The notes below the pieces were generated by a model. It was given only the letters and a program-made list of their open reading frames with translations, was not told where the DNA came from and made no database searches. The translations under genes and the position numbers were made by a program. A stretch of DNA of 64,000 nt from Liopterus haemorrhoidalis (taxonomy: Eukaryota > Arthropoda > Insecta > Coleoptera > Dytiscidae), in assembly GCA_963971575.1 (NCBI GenBank), contig OZ020611.1, forward strand, positions 56,205,381 through 56,269,380. The letters run 5' to 3'. Shown one piece after another: positions 1 through 10,973 of this stretch; the stretch's first letter is position 1, and each line of letters starts with the position of its first letter.

Positions 1-2409
1 GTCCCCAAGCCAGCAACGCATACTTGATATGGGATTCGAACAGCGCGTAGTAAGCAGTTAATAGAACATTTCGAGACACGTTGGATTTTAAGTTTCTTAT
101 GCAGTATACCGATCTGCATAATTTCTGAGCGATCTGTCCAATATGACTTTCCCAGCTGAGGTTAACGCCAATGGTAACGCCCAAAAATTTTACAGGGTCT
201 TGGCTAATGTCATATGGTACATCCCGTAGGTAAAATAATAAATGGTTGGTTTTCGTCTCATTGAGGCTTAATCTATTCGCTAAAAACCAATCATTCGCAG
301 CGTTTCTTGCTATTTTCTTGTTAGTTGTAACTTCATGAAACGATGGATACTGATTTAATAATGTGGTATCATCTGCGTATAGAATTGTTTTAGCATTTTG
401 CATATAAGCTGGTTAGTCATTTTTGTACACCAAAAACAACAGTGGACCCAAAATCGAGCCTTGTGGAACTCCAAAAAGAGTGGTTTGTTCTTTTGACTGA
501 GAGTTGTTGGCCCAAACGTATTGCTTTCGGTCAACCAGAAAAGATTCAATCAGTTTACGACTGGCTTTGCTGATGTTATAGCAAGATAACTTTTTGATTA
601 GCAGATCATGTGGCACACAATCAAATGCCTTTGTTAGATCGAAAAATGTGGCCATACTATAATCAGCATTTTCGAAGCCAGTTGTAATGAATTCTATCAA
701 ATCCAATATGGCGTTCGTTGTGGATTTTCCACTTCTAAAACCAAACTGACATTTGCTCAATAATCCATGTGCCTCAAAATGCTCCAACAACTGCCCGAAC
801 AGTATTTTTTCAAAAATTTTGGAGAAAATTGGGGTGAGTGATATGGGCCTGTAATTATTTAAGTCATCTTTTTCCCGTTTCCCTTTATAAATAGGTATGA
901 CTTTTGATAATTTTAAAGATGACGGGAAAATATTTGAGTTAATTGAATTATTGTATAATTTGCAAAGTGGAGAAATAATTGTGTCTTTAACTTTCTTTAT
1001 CAAGTATACATTAAGGTTAAAAACATCTCGACTTGTACTATTTTTTAATGCCTGTATAGCACCCCTGACCATATTATGTGTAATTTCTTTAAAACAAAAC
1101 TCAGGTATGCACTGGTCATTGGTTACTGATTTGGCAATAATAATAGGGTCAATATTGCAGGGTGGTAAATTCTTGTTTAAATTTTCGGGAATACTTGTAA
1201 AAAAATTATTAATATCATCGCATGGCTTGGGGCAGTTTACATGTGGCTTAGAGGGTCTACGGCTGTTAACCAGAACCCAGAGGGCTTTTGATTTGTAGTC
1301 AGAATTATTTATAAATTCACAGTTTGTCTCTACTTTACATGCACATATTTGTTTCCTGTACAAATTTCTACATCTGTTCCTTAGTTCTTTATTTTGAGGA
1401 GTGGGACTCTGCAAATAACGTTCATGAGCTAACTGTGATAGATCTCTCATCAACCTCAAGTCATCCTTGAACCATTTAATCTTGTTTCCCTCTTTAGTTT
1501 TAATAACTTCCTCCTTTTCCGGAAAAGTGTTGTTAAAAATATTTACAAATTGGTGAATGAAGTTCTTGAAAACTCCATCACAAGTAGTTCTGTCATCACT
1601 TACAAAATCCCACTCTGTCAATAACAGAGTCTGATAAAAATTGAAAAGTCTTTTATCAGTGATAGGACGATGAGATTTCCGAGTCTCCTGCAATGGGTTA
1701 CAAACCGATTGGTCAACCCTCCTGTACAGCCCGCAACCACTGTGATCAGAGAAAGAAATTTGTACTCTAAAAACAGTATCGTCATCGTACTGTGTATTGC
1801 AGAAAATGTTGTCCAAACAGTTTTTCCCCCTAGTGCTAAATGTCACTAATTTCTCCAAGTTAAAGGCACGTAAGGTGTCACATAATAATAGAGTATCTGA
1901 CTCATTCTTATTAAATTTCACATTAAAATCACTTCCTATGATAATATCATAACAGAGATCAATAGTGCGCAAGGCCATGTCCAAAATTTCTAAGCATTTG
2001 TTTAAATCTCCATATGGAGACTGGTAGACGTTAATAATTACTGTTTTTGTTGAATGAATCATAATACCTACTAGTTCGCAGTCCTTTTCAACAGACAAAC
2101 TGTTGATTTTATCTAAAACTTTGTAGTCTAGGTTTAGTAACAGGGGTGTATTTATATAGATTACCACCCCGCCATTTTTATACTTCTTCCAGCAAAAATC
2201 AGTGACAGTAAAGTTTACAATAATCGACTCGGCAATCCTTCATCCTCCTTCAGCCAATGTTCTGAAAAACATAGAAAATTAAACATTTTATCTACAATTA
2301 AAGATTCTACATAATCGATCCTATTTCTCAAGCCTTGCAAATTTAAGTATAATAAGTTTATGTTAATGTCATTTGTTTTTCTTCTACCGTTATTATATTT
2401 TCTAAACAA
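1..2409 (-). pseudogene. CR1-group non-LTR ORF2 (endonuclease + RT), unit A, broken
   Basis: The minus-strand coding region of a non-LTR retrotransposon. The start of an AP-type endonuclease domain lies at 2215-2409 (LNLQGLRNR, CFSEHWLKE) and breaks off at a one-base frameshift. The rest of the endonuclease (GSDFN, FSDHSG) and the reverse transcriptase (YRPISLTPIFSKIFEK, DLTKAFDCVPH, GVPQGSILGPLL) follow in another frame at 413-2167. A stop codon found only in this unit (gctggttag forward, where B and C have gctggtaag) cuts the frame just before the catalytic YADD box, which survives further on at about 370-385. The C-terminal part runs off the window at base 1. The family's ORF2 makes the cDNA by target-primed reverse transcription; this copy cannot. 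Confidence 0.92.
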
Positions 2410-3341
2410 ATATTTTCTTTTGTTTTTAAAGAAAATTGTCCCCTGTTTTCGTTTACACTATTGTTATTATTCATGTTGTCAGAGATTAAAATATTATTCG
2501 AATTTACAACATTCTCAAAAGTTAAAATATTATCAAATTTTGATATATCGTCAGAATTTAAAACGGTGTTAATAATTAAAATATCATCAGATTTTGGGGT
2601 ATTGTCATTTATAATTATAGTTTTATTGTTTTTGAAATTCAACACATTAACGTCAATGTGCTATGCAACTCTGGATATGATTTTTACTTTACCTTTCTTA
2701 TTTAAGTGCAGCCCGTGACTTGTCATGTCGGAATAATTAATAACAATGTTCGGGTCTATAAACATTACGTTTTTGTAGCTTGATGAGATATGATCGATAT
2801 GTGAATTTTGTAAAAATACATTATAGTTATAGATTGTTGCCAAAAAAGAGTGCCAATGAAAAAAACATTTGTGTGTTTAATCTTATTTAACGTGTGTGTT
2901 ATAGTGTGATTATCTATAAGTGTTTTTTGTAAAATGTAATTTGTGCCGGCCATTACTATAACATAGTCATTTGCCGTATAATCACTGGTAAGTTTATCAA
3001 TATTATTTGTCACATTACAAAAGGAAGCATTAGGGTAAAAAATTGTTACTACTACTGGAAGAATGAATAAAAATAACAGTTTCCGTGCTGCTGGTAGAAT
3101 TGTTTAAATCGTTTAAATCATCCGAATTAAAATATAAGTCAGAAGGTTCACTTATTTCACTTATGTTTTCATTTTCTATAACTTGGTCCTGCTTGTCCTC
3201 AGTCTCTAGATAGCTTGAATTCAACTCTTTTTTAAGTTTAATAACAAGTTCACATTTTCGTCCGTTAACTTTTATACCCCGCTTCGTCAATTCCTCCTTT
3301 ATTTGGCTCACTTTTAGGTCACAAATTTTTTTTGACATCAT
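2358..3341 (-). pseudogene. CR1-group ORF1 with SAP and SGNH-esterase domains, unit A, internally deleted
   Basis: Read on the minus strand, 3341-3240 encodes a SAP DNA-binding motif (DLKVSQIKEELTKRG then GRKCELVIKLKKEL), followed by an acidic Ser/Asn-rich linker. A 379-base deletion then removes the coiled-coil-like part and the N-terminus of the esterase, including its catalytic-serine block, which units B and C keep. The remaining SGNH parts are AGTNY near 2950 and SHGLHLNKKGK near 2710, separated by a frameshift in a T-run near 2855. A low-complexity tail rich in Asp, Asn and Ile follows to 2358 and overlaps the start of ORF2. Confidence 0.75.
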
Positions 3342-3650
3342 TTTTATGCATTATTAACACTTTTTTAGTGCACAGATGCTGAGAGTTGGAGTAAAAATAG
3401 TAGTAATTGGTAATTAGTTCCCGCTATTTTTTATCGCCATTAACTGTCAAACATCAGCTGATTTAAAACAAAATATTTTATAACGTATTATTTTATTCAC
3501 CATGTTTTATAAAATTTTATAAAGAATAGTTCACTAAATGCACTGTGATAAATACTACAAAACTATACAACTTTCAGAAATTATTATTTAGTGGAGATGT
3601 GAATTATTTTAAGAAATTTGCGGATAGATTTTAATCAGATAGATTTTAAT

Positions 3651-4138
3651 GAAATGTATTGAGTCTGATGCATTTGTTAATGAGGTTGGGAGGGTAGTTA
3701 TTATTAATAAATTCTATTTTTACTTTTTGGAGGTTTTTAGTTCTGTAATTAGGATGTGCTAACTTTATGGCATAGTCCAGCACATTGTTGAGGGAGTTGA
3801 CCTTAAATGACATAGAGTGATTAGACCAGAAATTTAAGTATCAGCCACTGTGAGTATTTTTACAGTACCAATCCGTAAATATCTGGCTTTCCTCAGACCT
3901 TATCATTAAAACATCCATAATACCGATTTTATCGTTTTCTTCTACTTCATATGTAAAGTTTAATCGCAGGTGAAAAGAATTAAAGCACTCAACTAGGGTA
4001 TTTGTTGAGTTTTTAGGATATATTAGAATGATATCATCTACGTATCTATAATAAAGACCGAGGGTTTCTGGTAATCTACATAAACAATTTGTTTCAACTT
4101 CTTCCATGACTAAGTTGGCTACTACACTCGATACCGGG
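3651..4138 (-). pseudogene. Old Penelope-like element, RT palm fragment (unit A)
   Basis: The 88-codon frame at 3841-4107 carries the PLE reverse transcriptase catalytic box YYRYVDDIILI, followed by the usual FNSFH and FTYEVEENDKIG region and ending in TDWYCKNTHSG. The frame continues in pieces to about 3651 (NYRTKNLQKVKIEF). Just upstream, [11 protein letters not shown] is the conserved segment before the palm, cut by the (TA)n tract at 4139. The CR1-group element lies directly downstream and separates this fragment from its GIY-YIG end at 25800-26084. Confidence 0.82.
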
Positions 4139-4149
4139 ATATATATATA
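4139..4149. repeat. Short (TA)n tract: empty state of the PLE insertion site
   Basis: Only about five TA units lie here between the PLE RT fragment and the RLE-type fragment. Units B and C have large PLE insertions at the same place (31177-33171 and 60277-63878). Confidence 0.85.
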
Positions 4150-5246
4150 ATGCTGCTTTGCGCTCTATATATTACCACCTGAAACAGCACTATGGCATCG
4201 ACGCTTCACGTGTCGTGCCTTAGTGTGCAGTTACATTGGATGCGGAAACGTGCGATTTTTTGAACGCACGAGAACTGACAACAAAACAAACATACGAAGT
4301 TAAATGAGCATGGTTACAGTACATGCATACCTGCGTGCGGTAACTTGCGTCGACGCACAAACATGTTTGTTTTTTTATGCGTCCAGCAGGTCAAAAATAT
4401 GAGTTTTGATCCAAAGACTTTTTTTTACAAAATTAGAAGAAGAATAGAATTGTTAATATGCTGCTGCATAACAATGGGGATTTTTTTATTCGTTATTTAT
4501 CTGTTTATTTATTTATTTTGTTTTCTTCATTTCTTTCTACAGAAAGTTCTACAGAAACCAATAGGTTTGTTTCTGTCCGAAAAAATCAACAAAAAATTAA
4601 TTTCTATCTATCTGTTTTTTCCGACATTCACGTAAAAATTATTATTCATCCAGATGAAAAAGTACTTCGGACAAATTTTTGTTTTTTTATTCTAAACAAT
4701 TTGTGTCATACACGCTTTTGTTGTTAACAATAATGGAGATGATTCAAGATAACCCCCGGTAACTCCCCAAATATTCATCTAAAAATGCATAAAACAAAAA
4801 TAATTTGTTTTACTATTATAAATAATGTTGTTTTATATGTTTTTGCTGTTCACTAACAGATATTTAAAATAAAATAGTTTAATTGAATGAAACCGTACGC
4901 AAGTCGCACGTATGTTCTGAAACCACCCATCCCCGGACCAGGACAAGGACGTTCAGTGTAAACGCTCGTTACCGCACGCACGGATACAGTGTAACCCTAG
5001 CCTTACACTCCTGGGAACGTTGAGGATGTGGTGGAAAATTCCAGATGTCGGATTTACTGGAATTATTATATCCCCACTCCTCGACCGCTTCAAGCGTCGA
5101 AGCCAGACATCGTTCTACTGGATCACGAGACACGCGAGATGTTCGTAATCAAATTCTCATGTCCAGCAGAGAAGAACATATCTCTGAAAGAGGTCGAAAA
5201 ACGAGAGAAATACTCGGACCTCCTGTCTGAGTTTCGGCAAATGTAC

Positions 5247-5250
<4 letters not shown>
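4150..5250 (+). pseudogene. RLE-type non-LTR retrotransposon C-terminal fragment, split by a MITE (unit A)
   Basis: Plus-strand coding remnants at 4150-4222 (ALRSIYYHLKQHYGID) and 5003-5250 (SKPDIVLLDHETREMFVIKF, then NISLKEVEKREKYSDLL). The KPD...D...hydrophobic strand layout is that of the C-terminal restriction-like nuclease of R2/R4-type elements, though other insect non-LTR families have a similar C-terminus. If the 780-base insert and one TTA are ignored, the reading frame runs straight through the insertion point. Both ends are cut by (TA)n tracts. It is the only retroelement fragment of the unit that lies on the plus strand. Confidence 0.6.
4223..5002. mobile_element. PIF/Harbinger-like MITE, 780 bases, TSD TTA (unit A)
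   Basis: TTA at 4220-4222 and 5003-5005 flanks imperfect terminal inverted repeats: GTGTGCAGTTACATTGGATG on the left, and GGCTAGGGTTACACTGTATC reading inward from the right. A TTA/TAA target duplication is typical of PIF/Harbinger. The host reading frame is continuous across one TTA, which supports the boundaries. The inside holds short frames of no recognised family and no transposase. Confidence 0.6.

Positions 5251-5298
<48 letters not shown>
5251..5298. repeat. (TA)n microsatellite (48 bases in A, 68 in B)
   Basis: A pure TA run lying between the RLE-type fragment and a PLE 3' end. It is 20 bases longer in unit B (34309-34376). Confidence 0.95.
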
Positions 5299-5301
<3 letters not shown>

Positions 5302-5570
5302 AAATAAAAATTCTTGAATACTCGTCAAAAGTTTATTAATAAAATATTAAGAGACGTTTCGACTGGTAAATCCAGTCATCCTCAGTCTAAAGTACGTTGT
5401 CAATATTTTACAAAAGTATATTCTTATAAAAAAATATACGGAAATGAAAATGAATAAACCATCCCAAACACATTCAGAGTAGACATGGCAGTGTAGAACA
5501 GACACCCAGACATGTATCTCAAAGTTTTTTTGAATACTTCCATAATTTTTTATTTGCAACTTTGTTTATT
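5299..5570 (-). mobile_element. PLE 3'-end fragment abutting (TA)n (unit A)
   Basis: This stretch carries the hallmark of the PLE terminal region on the minus strand: a short hairpin followed by CGAAACGTCTC. Its 3' end abuts the TA tract. Upstream it joins a few codons of gypsy integrase next to the hAT target duplication at 5588. No PLE coding domain is left. Confidence 0.5.
5351..5390 (-). ncRNA. Hammerhead-ribozyme-like motif in PLE terminus (unit A)
   Basis: On the minus strand, CTGAGGA is followed by one extra T, a perfect six-pair stem (GACTGG / CCAGTC) with loop ATTTA, then GAAAC. This matches the hammerhead core CUGANGA ... stem II ... GAAA apart from the extra base. Hammerhead variants are known in PLE terminal repeats (Cervera and de la Peña). 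Cleavage activity is not shown. Confidence 0.45.
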
Positions 5571-5927
5571 ATTTACCGTTAAAGAGGGTTCGACCCGGTG
5601 GCGGATCTACATACGGGCTAATAGGGCTTAAGCTCTGGGCCCCAGATCCGCAAGGGGCCTGCAACCTCTCGGACATATACCTATTATATTCTATACCAAG
5701 CACGGCTTATAAGAGAAAAGGTCAAAACAAAAATATCACTTTAAAAAACAACACTAAAAAATTAAAAACACAAATTTACTAATATTTATTAAAAATCAAC
5801 ATAAATGAAGCGCCAGCTAATAAAAAAAAATCATATACAACATTAAAACGTGATTAATTTTTATCACCTATCACCTCAAGGAACGATCAGTAACTAAAAC
5901 ATTAGTTAAAATTATTCTAATAATTTT

Positions 5928-6170
5928 TTGCTAACCATTTACAATAAACAATTAATTGATACTTTTCCAAATTTATATACATTATTAAAAAATTTCCATA
6001 CGATACCTATTACTAATTGTGAAGCAGAAAGATCATTCTCAAGAATGAGTTACATCAAAAATAAACAAAGAAATAAAATTAATAATGAGAGATTAGCGGA
6101 CTTGATAATTTTATCAGTGGAAAGTGATTTAACGAAGACATTGAACTATGATGAAGTTATTAAGGAATAA
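5928..6170 (+). pseudogene. hAT transposase C-terminal dimerisation domain remnant (unit A)
   Basis: An 80-codon frame with the hAT C-terminal signature CEAERSFSRMSYIKNKQRNK followed by NERLADLIILS. In the family this domain mediates dimerisation. The catalytic and BED-finger parts are absent; the AT-rich 5700-5927 shows no frame. Confidence 0.85.
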
Positions 6171-6274
6171 GCCGAGTAAAATGCGTCATTAATAATTTTT
6201 AAATTTAATAATCTGTTATCGTCATTGTATTATATTTAAATTCATTGTGATTGTACTTTAATATTCTTGTTTGT

Positions 6275-7535
6275 CCTTTTTTCTTCTTCTATTTTTGGTC
6301 CTAGCGTCAGATGTCATTAACCAGTATTGTTATTAATTATTTAGCTGATACAAAGGTTGGCAGCTGTTTTGTATTATAATTTGATATTGTTCTGTATTAT
6401 GAACTTGTAGAGTAGATTGTAAATTTCAATGTTGTTACTATTTAAAATGTTTGAGGTGTTTACAGGTAGTTGTAGGCCAAGTCTTGATATGCCTGTTAGA
6501 AGGTTTGATCTGTTTTGCTGGTATTTGGGGCATGCTAGAATTATATGGTTGACGTTTTGTATGGTTTGATTATCGCAGTCGCATACGTTTGTGTTGGACA
6601 TCTTGATTCTGTGTAGGTGAGACGCGCAATAGTTGTAATTAAACCTCTTGGTAAGCTGGAATTATACCACGGTTGGTTTGGTATATTAGGATGTAAAAAT
6701 CCATAGTATCGACCTTTGCTGGTGATTGATGCCTTGTATTCGTTGTTCTATTCTTTCCAAATGTTTTGTTTAAAATGTGATTTGTTGTCTTCTACTGAGA
6801 GTGGAGTGTTATAATTATGTCATGGCTGATGTTATGGCTTCTTTCGCTAGTCAGTCTGCTATTTGATTATAGTAAATACCGGAATGACCCTTTACCCATG
6901 CTATGGTCATTTGTATATTCCTTTCCTTTAATTGCTTAAAAGTATTTAATATTTGGTAAATGATATTATGGTTTTTGTTAGAAAATTTGGGGTATTTTAA
7001 TTTCTTCAGAACACTCTGGCTGTGACTAAAAATAATAATATTGTTTGTGAAGTAGTTTTGATTTTCAATATAGTTTAAAGGCAGAGATGGATGGCGATCA
7101 TTTCAGCAAAAAATATTGATAAACGTGTAGGCAATTGAAATTGTTGACTAAAATTATGGGCAGAATCAAAAAAAGCACATCCGACACCGTTGGAAGTTTT
7201 AGAGCCATCAATGAACAGATACCAGCCATTAGGCCATTTTTATTCTATTGTTTCAGTAAATTTGGTGTTATTTGTTGGAAGAACTGCCTTGTCCAAGAAG
7301 TGGTTATTAGGCAGAGAGAGCAAATAGTCGTGGGTGAAGCAGGGTAAAGTTGAAGTTGCCTGGTTAGGAGTGAGAGTTACGATGGCTTGTGTGAAATTGT
7401 CAATTAATATAGGTGTAGGTTTTCTTGCCCAATAAGGTATAGATCAGATATATGTTGCTAGCTGGGCTACGGGTAGGTCAGTATTAATTCTTAGTCTTTC
7501 TATTACAAATATATAAGAGAGTAGTTTTCTTCTTG
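6275..7535 (-). mobile_element. 5'-truncated I/R1-like non-LTR copy inside hAT, TSD ATTCTTGTTTGT (unit A)
   Basis: The 12-base duplication ATTCTTGTTTGT at 6263-6274 and 7536-7547 brackets a minus-strand 3' end. It keeps an RNase H domain near 7090-7250 (WYLFIDGSKTSNGVGCAFFD) and the C-terminal zinc-knuckle-like tail at 6374-6601 (CDCDN...HIILACPKYQQNR). The RNase H frame is degraded by several stops. The copy ends in an A/G-rich tail at 6275. Truncation at the 5' end is typical of target-primed reverse transcription. Confidence 0.82.
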
Positions 7536-7706
7536 ATTCTTGTTTGTACTTCTTAATACATATATTTAATAAAAATGTAATAAATAATAATTAACCTTTA
7601 ATACTGTCTTTTATTTTTTTATTTTTTTAATTGAAAAATGTGTAGGGCCCCTTGGTATTTGTAAGCCCTGGGCCCCCAAAAAGCTAGATCCGGCACTGGT
7701 TCGACC

Positions 7707-8216
7707 GGGTAAATTAAATCAAATTTAGTTCGCAAATTGCGACCAAACATTAGAAAAGCTGGACTATTGTTTGTTGAACAATGGGGTGTTGTGCGATAAC
7801 TGAATAAAAATCTTGCAACTTCATTCTCAATATTTTTATTTTCTAAATGCGCCTCTTTTATACAATTTTTAATAGTGCGGACTGCATTTTCCGCTGCTCC
7901 ATTGCTCGCATGGTTGTACGGTGGTGTCAGAGTGTGTTCGAATCTTTTTTTTTTTTAAATAGTCCTTGAATTCATTACTGCAAAATGGGGGTCTGTTATC
8001 ACTTACGATTTGTAACGGTAATCCAAAACAAGAAAACATTATTTCTAGTTTATTAATTATACTATTTGCACAAGTTTTATGCATTGGAATGGCCTTGATC
8101 CACTTAGAATGTGCATCAATGACAATTAAAATTTTTACTTGCCCGACCTTAATATATAAGGGGCAAGTATTGTAATCGCGAAAATTTTCGATTTCGAGAT
8201 GTTGACTGCTGACCAC
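7707..8216 (-). pseudogene. Old Ty3/gypsy integrase remnant (unit A)
   Basis: Minus-strand integrase core: ILIVIDAHSKW carries the first Asp and QIVSDNRPPFCSNEF the second. After a frameshift in an A-run near 7945, NGAAENAVRTIK supplies the Glu, followed by RTTPHCSTNNSPALLMFGR. The frame meets the hAT target duplication at 7699 and resumes for a few codons beyond the hAT at 5587. The N-terminal zinc-binding part is lost where a palindromic element sits (8145-9070). Not functional. Confidence 0.85.
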
Positions 8217-9070
8217 GTTTCATGGTCCAGGGAATCCAAAAAACCTATTTTCGAAGTGCCGTCCGTATGTGTGTGTGTATGTGTGTGTGTGTCTACGTGT
8301 ATATACGATAACTCAAAAACGGTTTAACTTAAAGAGTTCGTTCTCGTATTAAAAAATTCTCCTAATAATTGGGAAGAACCCTATTGTTTTTTTATTAAAA
8401 TCAGAAACCGGAAACGGAAGTTATTAAACTTTAAAATTTAAAAAATATCGTAACTAGTAAACCAAGCCTTGCACAAAAAATTGTATAGGACATAATTTGA
8501 TGTATTTTTGAAGATTTACCTAAATGTTTTTTTAAATTAAAAAAATATATATATTTATTTTTTTTATGGGAGGGCAAGTCTAGCGGAGGGCTCCCTTCGC
8601 CACTGGTTTTGTTATAAATTAGTCCTAAGAAATCTAAATGTACCCATGATCAAGCCAATTCCAGGGGTGTAACACAGTTTTTTGAGGATTATCTTTTTCT
8701 CTATTACAAATGGTCCTATACAAATTTTTGTCCAAGGCTTGGTTTACTAGTTAAGAATTTTTTAAAATGTTAAAGTTTAATAACTTCCGTTTCCGAATTC
8801 GGATTTTAATAAAAAAGAATAGGGTTCTTCCCAATTATTAGGAGAATTTTTTAGTACCAGAACGAACTCTTTAAGTTAAACCGTTTTTGAGTTATCGTGT
8901 ATACACACAGACACACACACAGACAAACACACACAGACACACACACATACGGACGGCACTTCGAAAATAGGTTTGTTGGATTCCCTGGACCCTGAAACGT
9001 TGTCATCAGTCAAAATCTCGACATCGAAAATTTTCGCGATTACAATACTTGCCCCTTATATATTAAGGTC
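8145..9070. mobile_element. Long palindromic MITE with GT-microsatellite arms (unit A)
   Basis: A roughly 926-base element whose arms mirror each other. The left edge reads gaccttaatatataagggg, and the right edge is its inverse. Arms of about 400 bases include a (GT)n/(CA)n stretch near 8260 and 8910 and a cacttcg...tccctgga block on both sides. The centre near 8570-8630 is not palindromic. It has no coding potential. The inverted similarity continues about 24-30 bases past both edges into gypsy sequence. Confidence 0.75.
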
Positions 9071-10240
9071 AAGCAAGTAAAAATTATCTTTAATTGTCTC
9101 GGCTGAAATTTGCTTAAAAGTGATAGGTAAAGCGTCCTAAATATAAAACAAATGGCTCTGATCTGCTATACTTTTACTTTTATGTTTTAAGGGTAAACGA
9201 GACAAACTGTCGGCACTACCATTTTGACTTAAGGCAATACATTTTATTTCAACGAGAAACCTGCCGTTTCTCGTTGTCCGGGGTTGGACTGCGCCGTTTC
9301 CCGCTAACCCTGATCGGCGATTCCTTTCCCTCTTCGCCCCGGCTGCTACGCTCTGGACCTGGTGAAAGGCTGCTGCTCATGATTTTGACGGTACCTCGCT
9401 TGCTGTTTCCAGGACCAAATTGGCATCATTAACGGCGGCTTCCATATTAATTGCGGTTTCGTATGCCTTGGCATATGTTAAATTTTTTATGATGAACAGC
9501 CTTTGTTTTATTGTATCTAAACGAATGCCGGATACTTACTGATCACGTAAATTTTCACTTAGTGTGGTGACGAAATCATAGGATTTAGCCTTATTTTTCA
9601 AAACTGCGATATATTGTGCGATCGTTTCCCCGTCTTCTTGTTTTCTTTGTCGGAACTTACAACGCTCGACTATTTGCAAAGGTTTGGGGTCCAAATGTTC
9701 TTAAACTAACACCGTTAATTTCAAAATTTTTATTTTGCGGCTTCTGTTGGTCACAAGTCCCCAAAGAGCTCGAATGTTTCATCACCCGCCACAGATAACA
9801 AAGTAGGCACTTTTAATTGGTTTTCAATTTTATTTGTTACAAAAAATTGTTCTATAGTCGGATTGTTGATAAGTGACTGTTCGTTGCTACAAGTATCGAT
9901 ATTCAATACTATATGCTTTCTCTGTCTATATCACTATAATTATTTGCATACCTATAGTAACGTATAGTGACCCAAGTTGACAACTAACCTTCAAAATTAT
10001 TTGAATAAAAAACAATACATTAGAAAGAAACGGCATGATTCGTTGATATCTTTACGTTTGTGAATTTAATAACTGGCCGCAAGTCATATTTTAATTAATA
10101 TTTATTAACAGACAATGACAGTTAAGACAAATAACAAAAAACATTTTTAAAATCGCTGAAAATGGTAACTAGATTATTATATGAACCAGCCAGTCACCTA
10201 TCAGCAATCCGACTATAGGCGTGCGACATAAGTTGACCAC
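9071..10240 (-). pseudogene. Old Ty3/gypsy gag and RNase H-end remnants (unit A)
   Basis: 9120-9240 encodes the end of the gypsy RNase H domain (NGSADSLSRLPLKHK), with one stop after it. 9240-9880 encodes gag on the minus strand: KIENQLKVPTLLSVAGDETF near 9800, ERCKFRQRKQEDGETIAQYI near 9660, then the LRDQ-type motif and SGIRLDTIKQRLFI near 9530. Gag joins RNase H directly, so protease and most of RT are deleted. The gag start is split by the MITE at 9855-10215. Confidence 0.8.
9855..10215. mobile_element. TA-flanked 361-base MITE inside gypsy gag (unit A)
   Basis: TA at 9853-9854 and 10216-10217 flanks inverted repeats TAGTCGGATTGTTGATAAGT and, inward from the right, TAGTCGGATTGCTGATAGGT. 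TA duplications suggest a Tc1/mariner-mobilised MITE. The gag frame runs across the insertion point when one TA is kept. Confidence 0.7.
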
Positions 10241-10378
10241 TTTTTGTTTTTTAAGTCGAACTCATTAATTTTACCGATCGCCATTTTTATTAATAATATT
10301 TATTATCTCGTTTCTTGTAATGTTATATTAAAATTTTTATTAAATTTATAACTTTAATTTGCAATAACTCGTCGCCAC

Positions 10379-10690
10379 TGTAATAAACGTGAACACACAT
10401 AGGCAGTTGGTTAAATACTGATTTATTAAAACCGAGAATGTTACATACAAACAAGTTAATACATATTTGAGTATACATATTACAAAACTATGGATTACCT
10501 TGCCGTCTTCCTTTATTTTTATTTTTTTGCTCATTATCTTGACTATTTGAGTCCAAAACTAAAACCACAAACACCACTAACACTAACACCACAAGACGCT
10601 TAACTGGGTGAAAATTATTTGCAAAATATTGATATAAAAAATAAAATGAAAACCGTAACAGTAAAATATTTACCCTCTCCAAAATGTGTG
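10379..10690 (-). repeat. Candidate 5' LTR and primer-binding site of the old gypsy (unit A)
   Basis: On the minus strand TTACAG is followed by TGGCGACGAG at 10369-10378, a fitting primer-binding site because CTCGTCGCCA is the 3' end of an insect-type tRNA-Ser. The LTR would start at 10379 on the forward strand. AATAAA lies in it on the minus strand near 10420. The far edge is not clear. Unit B lacks 20 bases of a CAC-rich stretch here. Confidence 0.4.
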
Positions 10691-10973
10691 TGTTTTGTTA
10701 CGAGGAAAACAAACAATTAGTTTGAAATACAATAAACCGCATTTTAATTATATACGTACATATATGTCATTTCAAACAGTCACGTTGCTAAGCGACCGCT
10801 CAACTTTGCGTTCTCTAAAAATCCAATTTAGTATGAAATGCCAGGTAATATTATTCATTGCTGCTGGTCATAATTAATATTTGCTGGAGTCAACACTTTT
10901 GTTTATCATGATTATTTCCATAATAAAAAGAGTTATAAAAATATTGTTCGAATAGAACTTATTTGAGGTAATG
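10691..10973. other. Unassigned spacer before the I/R1-like element (unit A)
   Basis: About 280 bases without a recognisable domain or repeat. It is the left flank of the large non-LTR insertion; the right flank resumes at 21609. Confidence 0.5.

Larger units (their letters stand above)
5596..7698 (+). mobile_element. hAT DNA transposon, degenerate, TSD GTTCGACC (unit A)
   Basis: The 8-base duplication GTTCGACC at 5588-5595 and 7699-7706 flanks terminal inverted repeats CGGTGGCGGATCTA and, inward from the right, CAGTGCCGGATCTA. Eight-base duplications and CAGTG-type ends are typical of hAT. The element landed inside the old gypsy integrase gene. It holds a transposase C-terminal remnant (5928-6170) and a later non-LTR insertion (6275-7535). 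Confidence 0.88.

Noticed and set aside
897..1298. 133-codon plus-strand frame, repeated at 27535 and 56593
   Set aside because: Antisense to the conserved ORF2 of the CR1-group element, with no domain of its own.
4345..4727. Two hydrophobic frames as a membrane protein gene
   Set aside because: They lie inside the Harbinger-like MITE in T-rich sequence, overlap each other, and have no family match.
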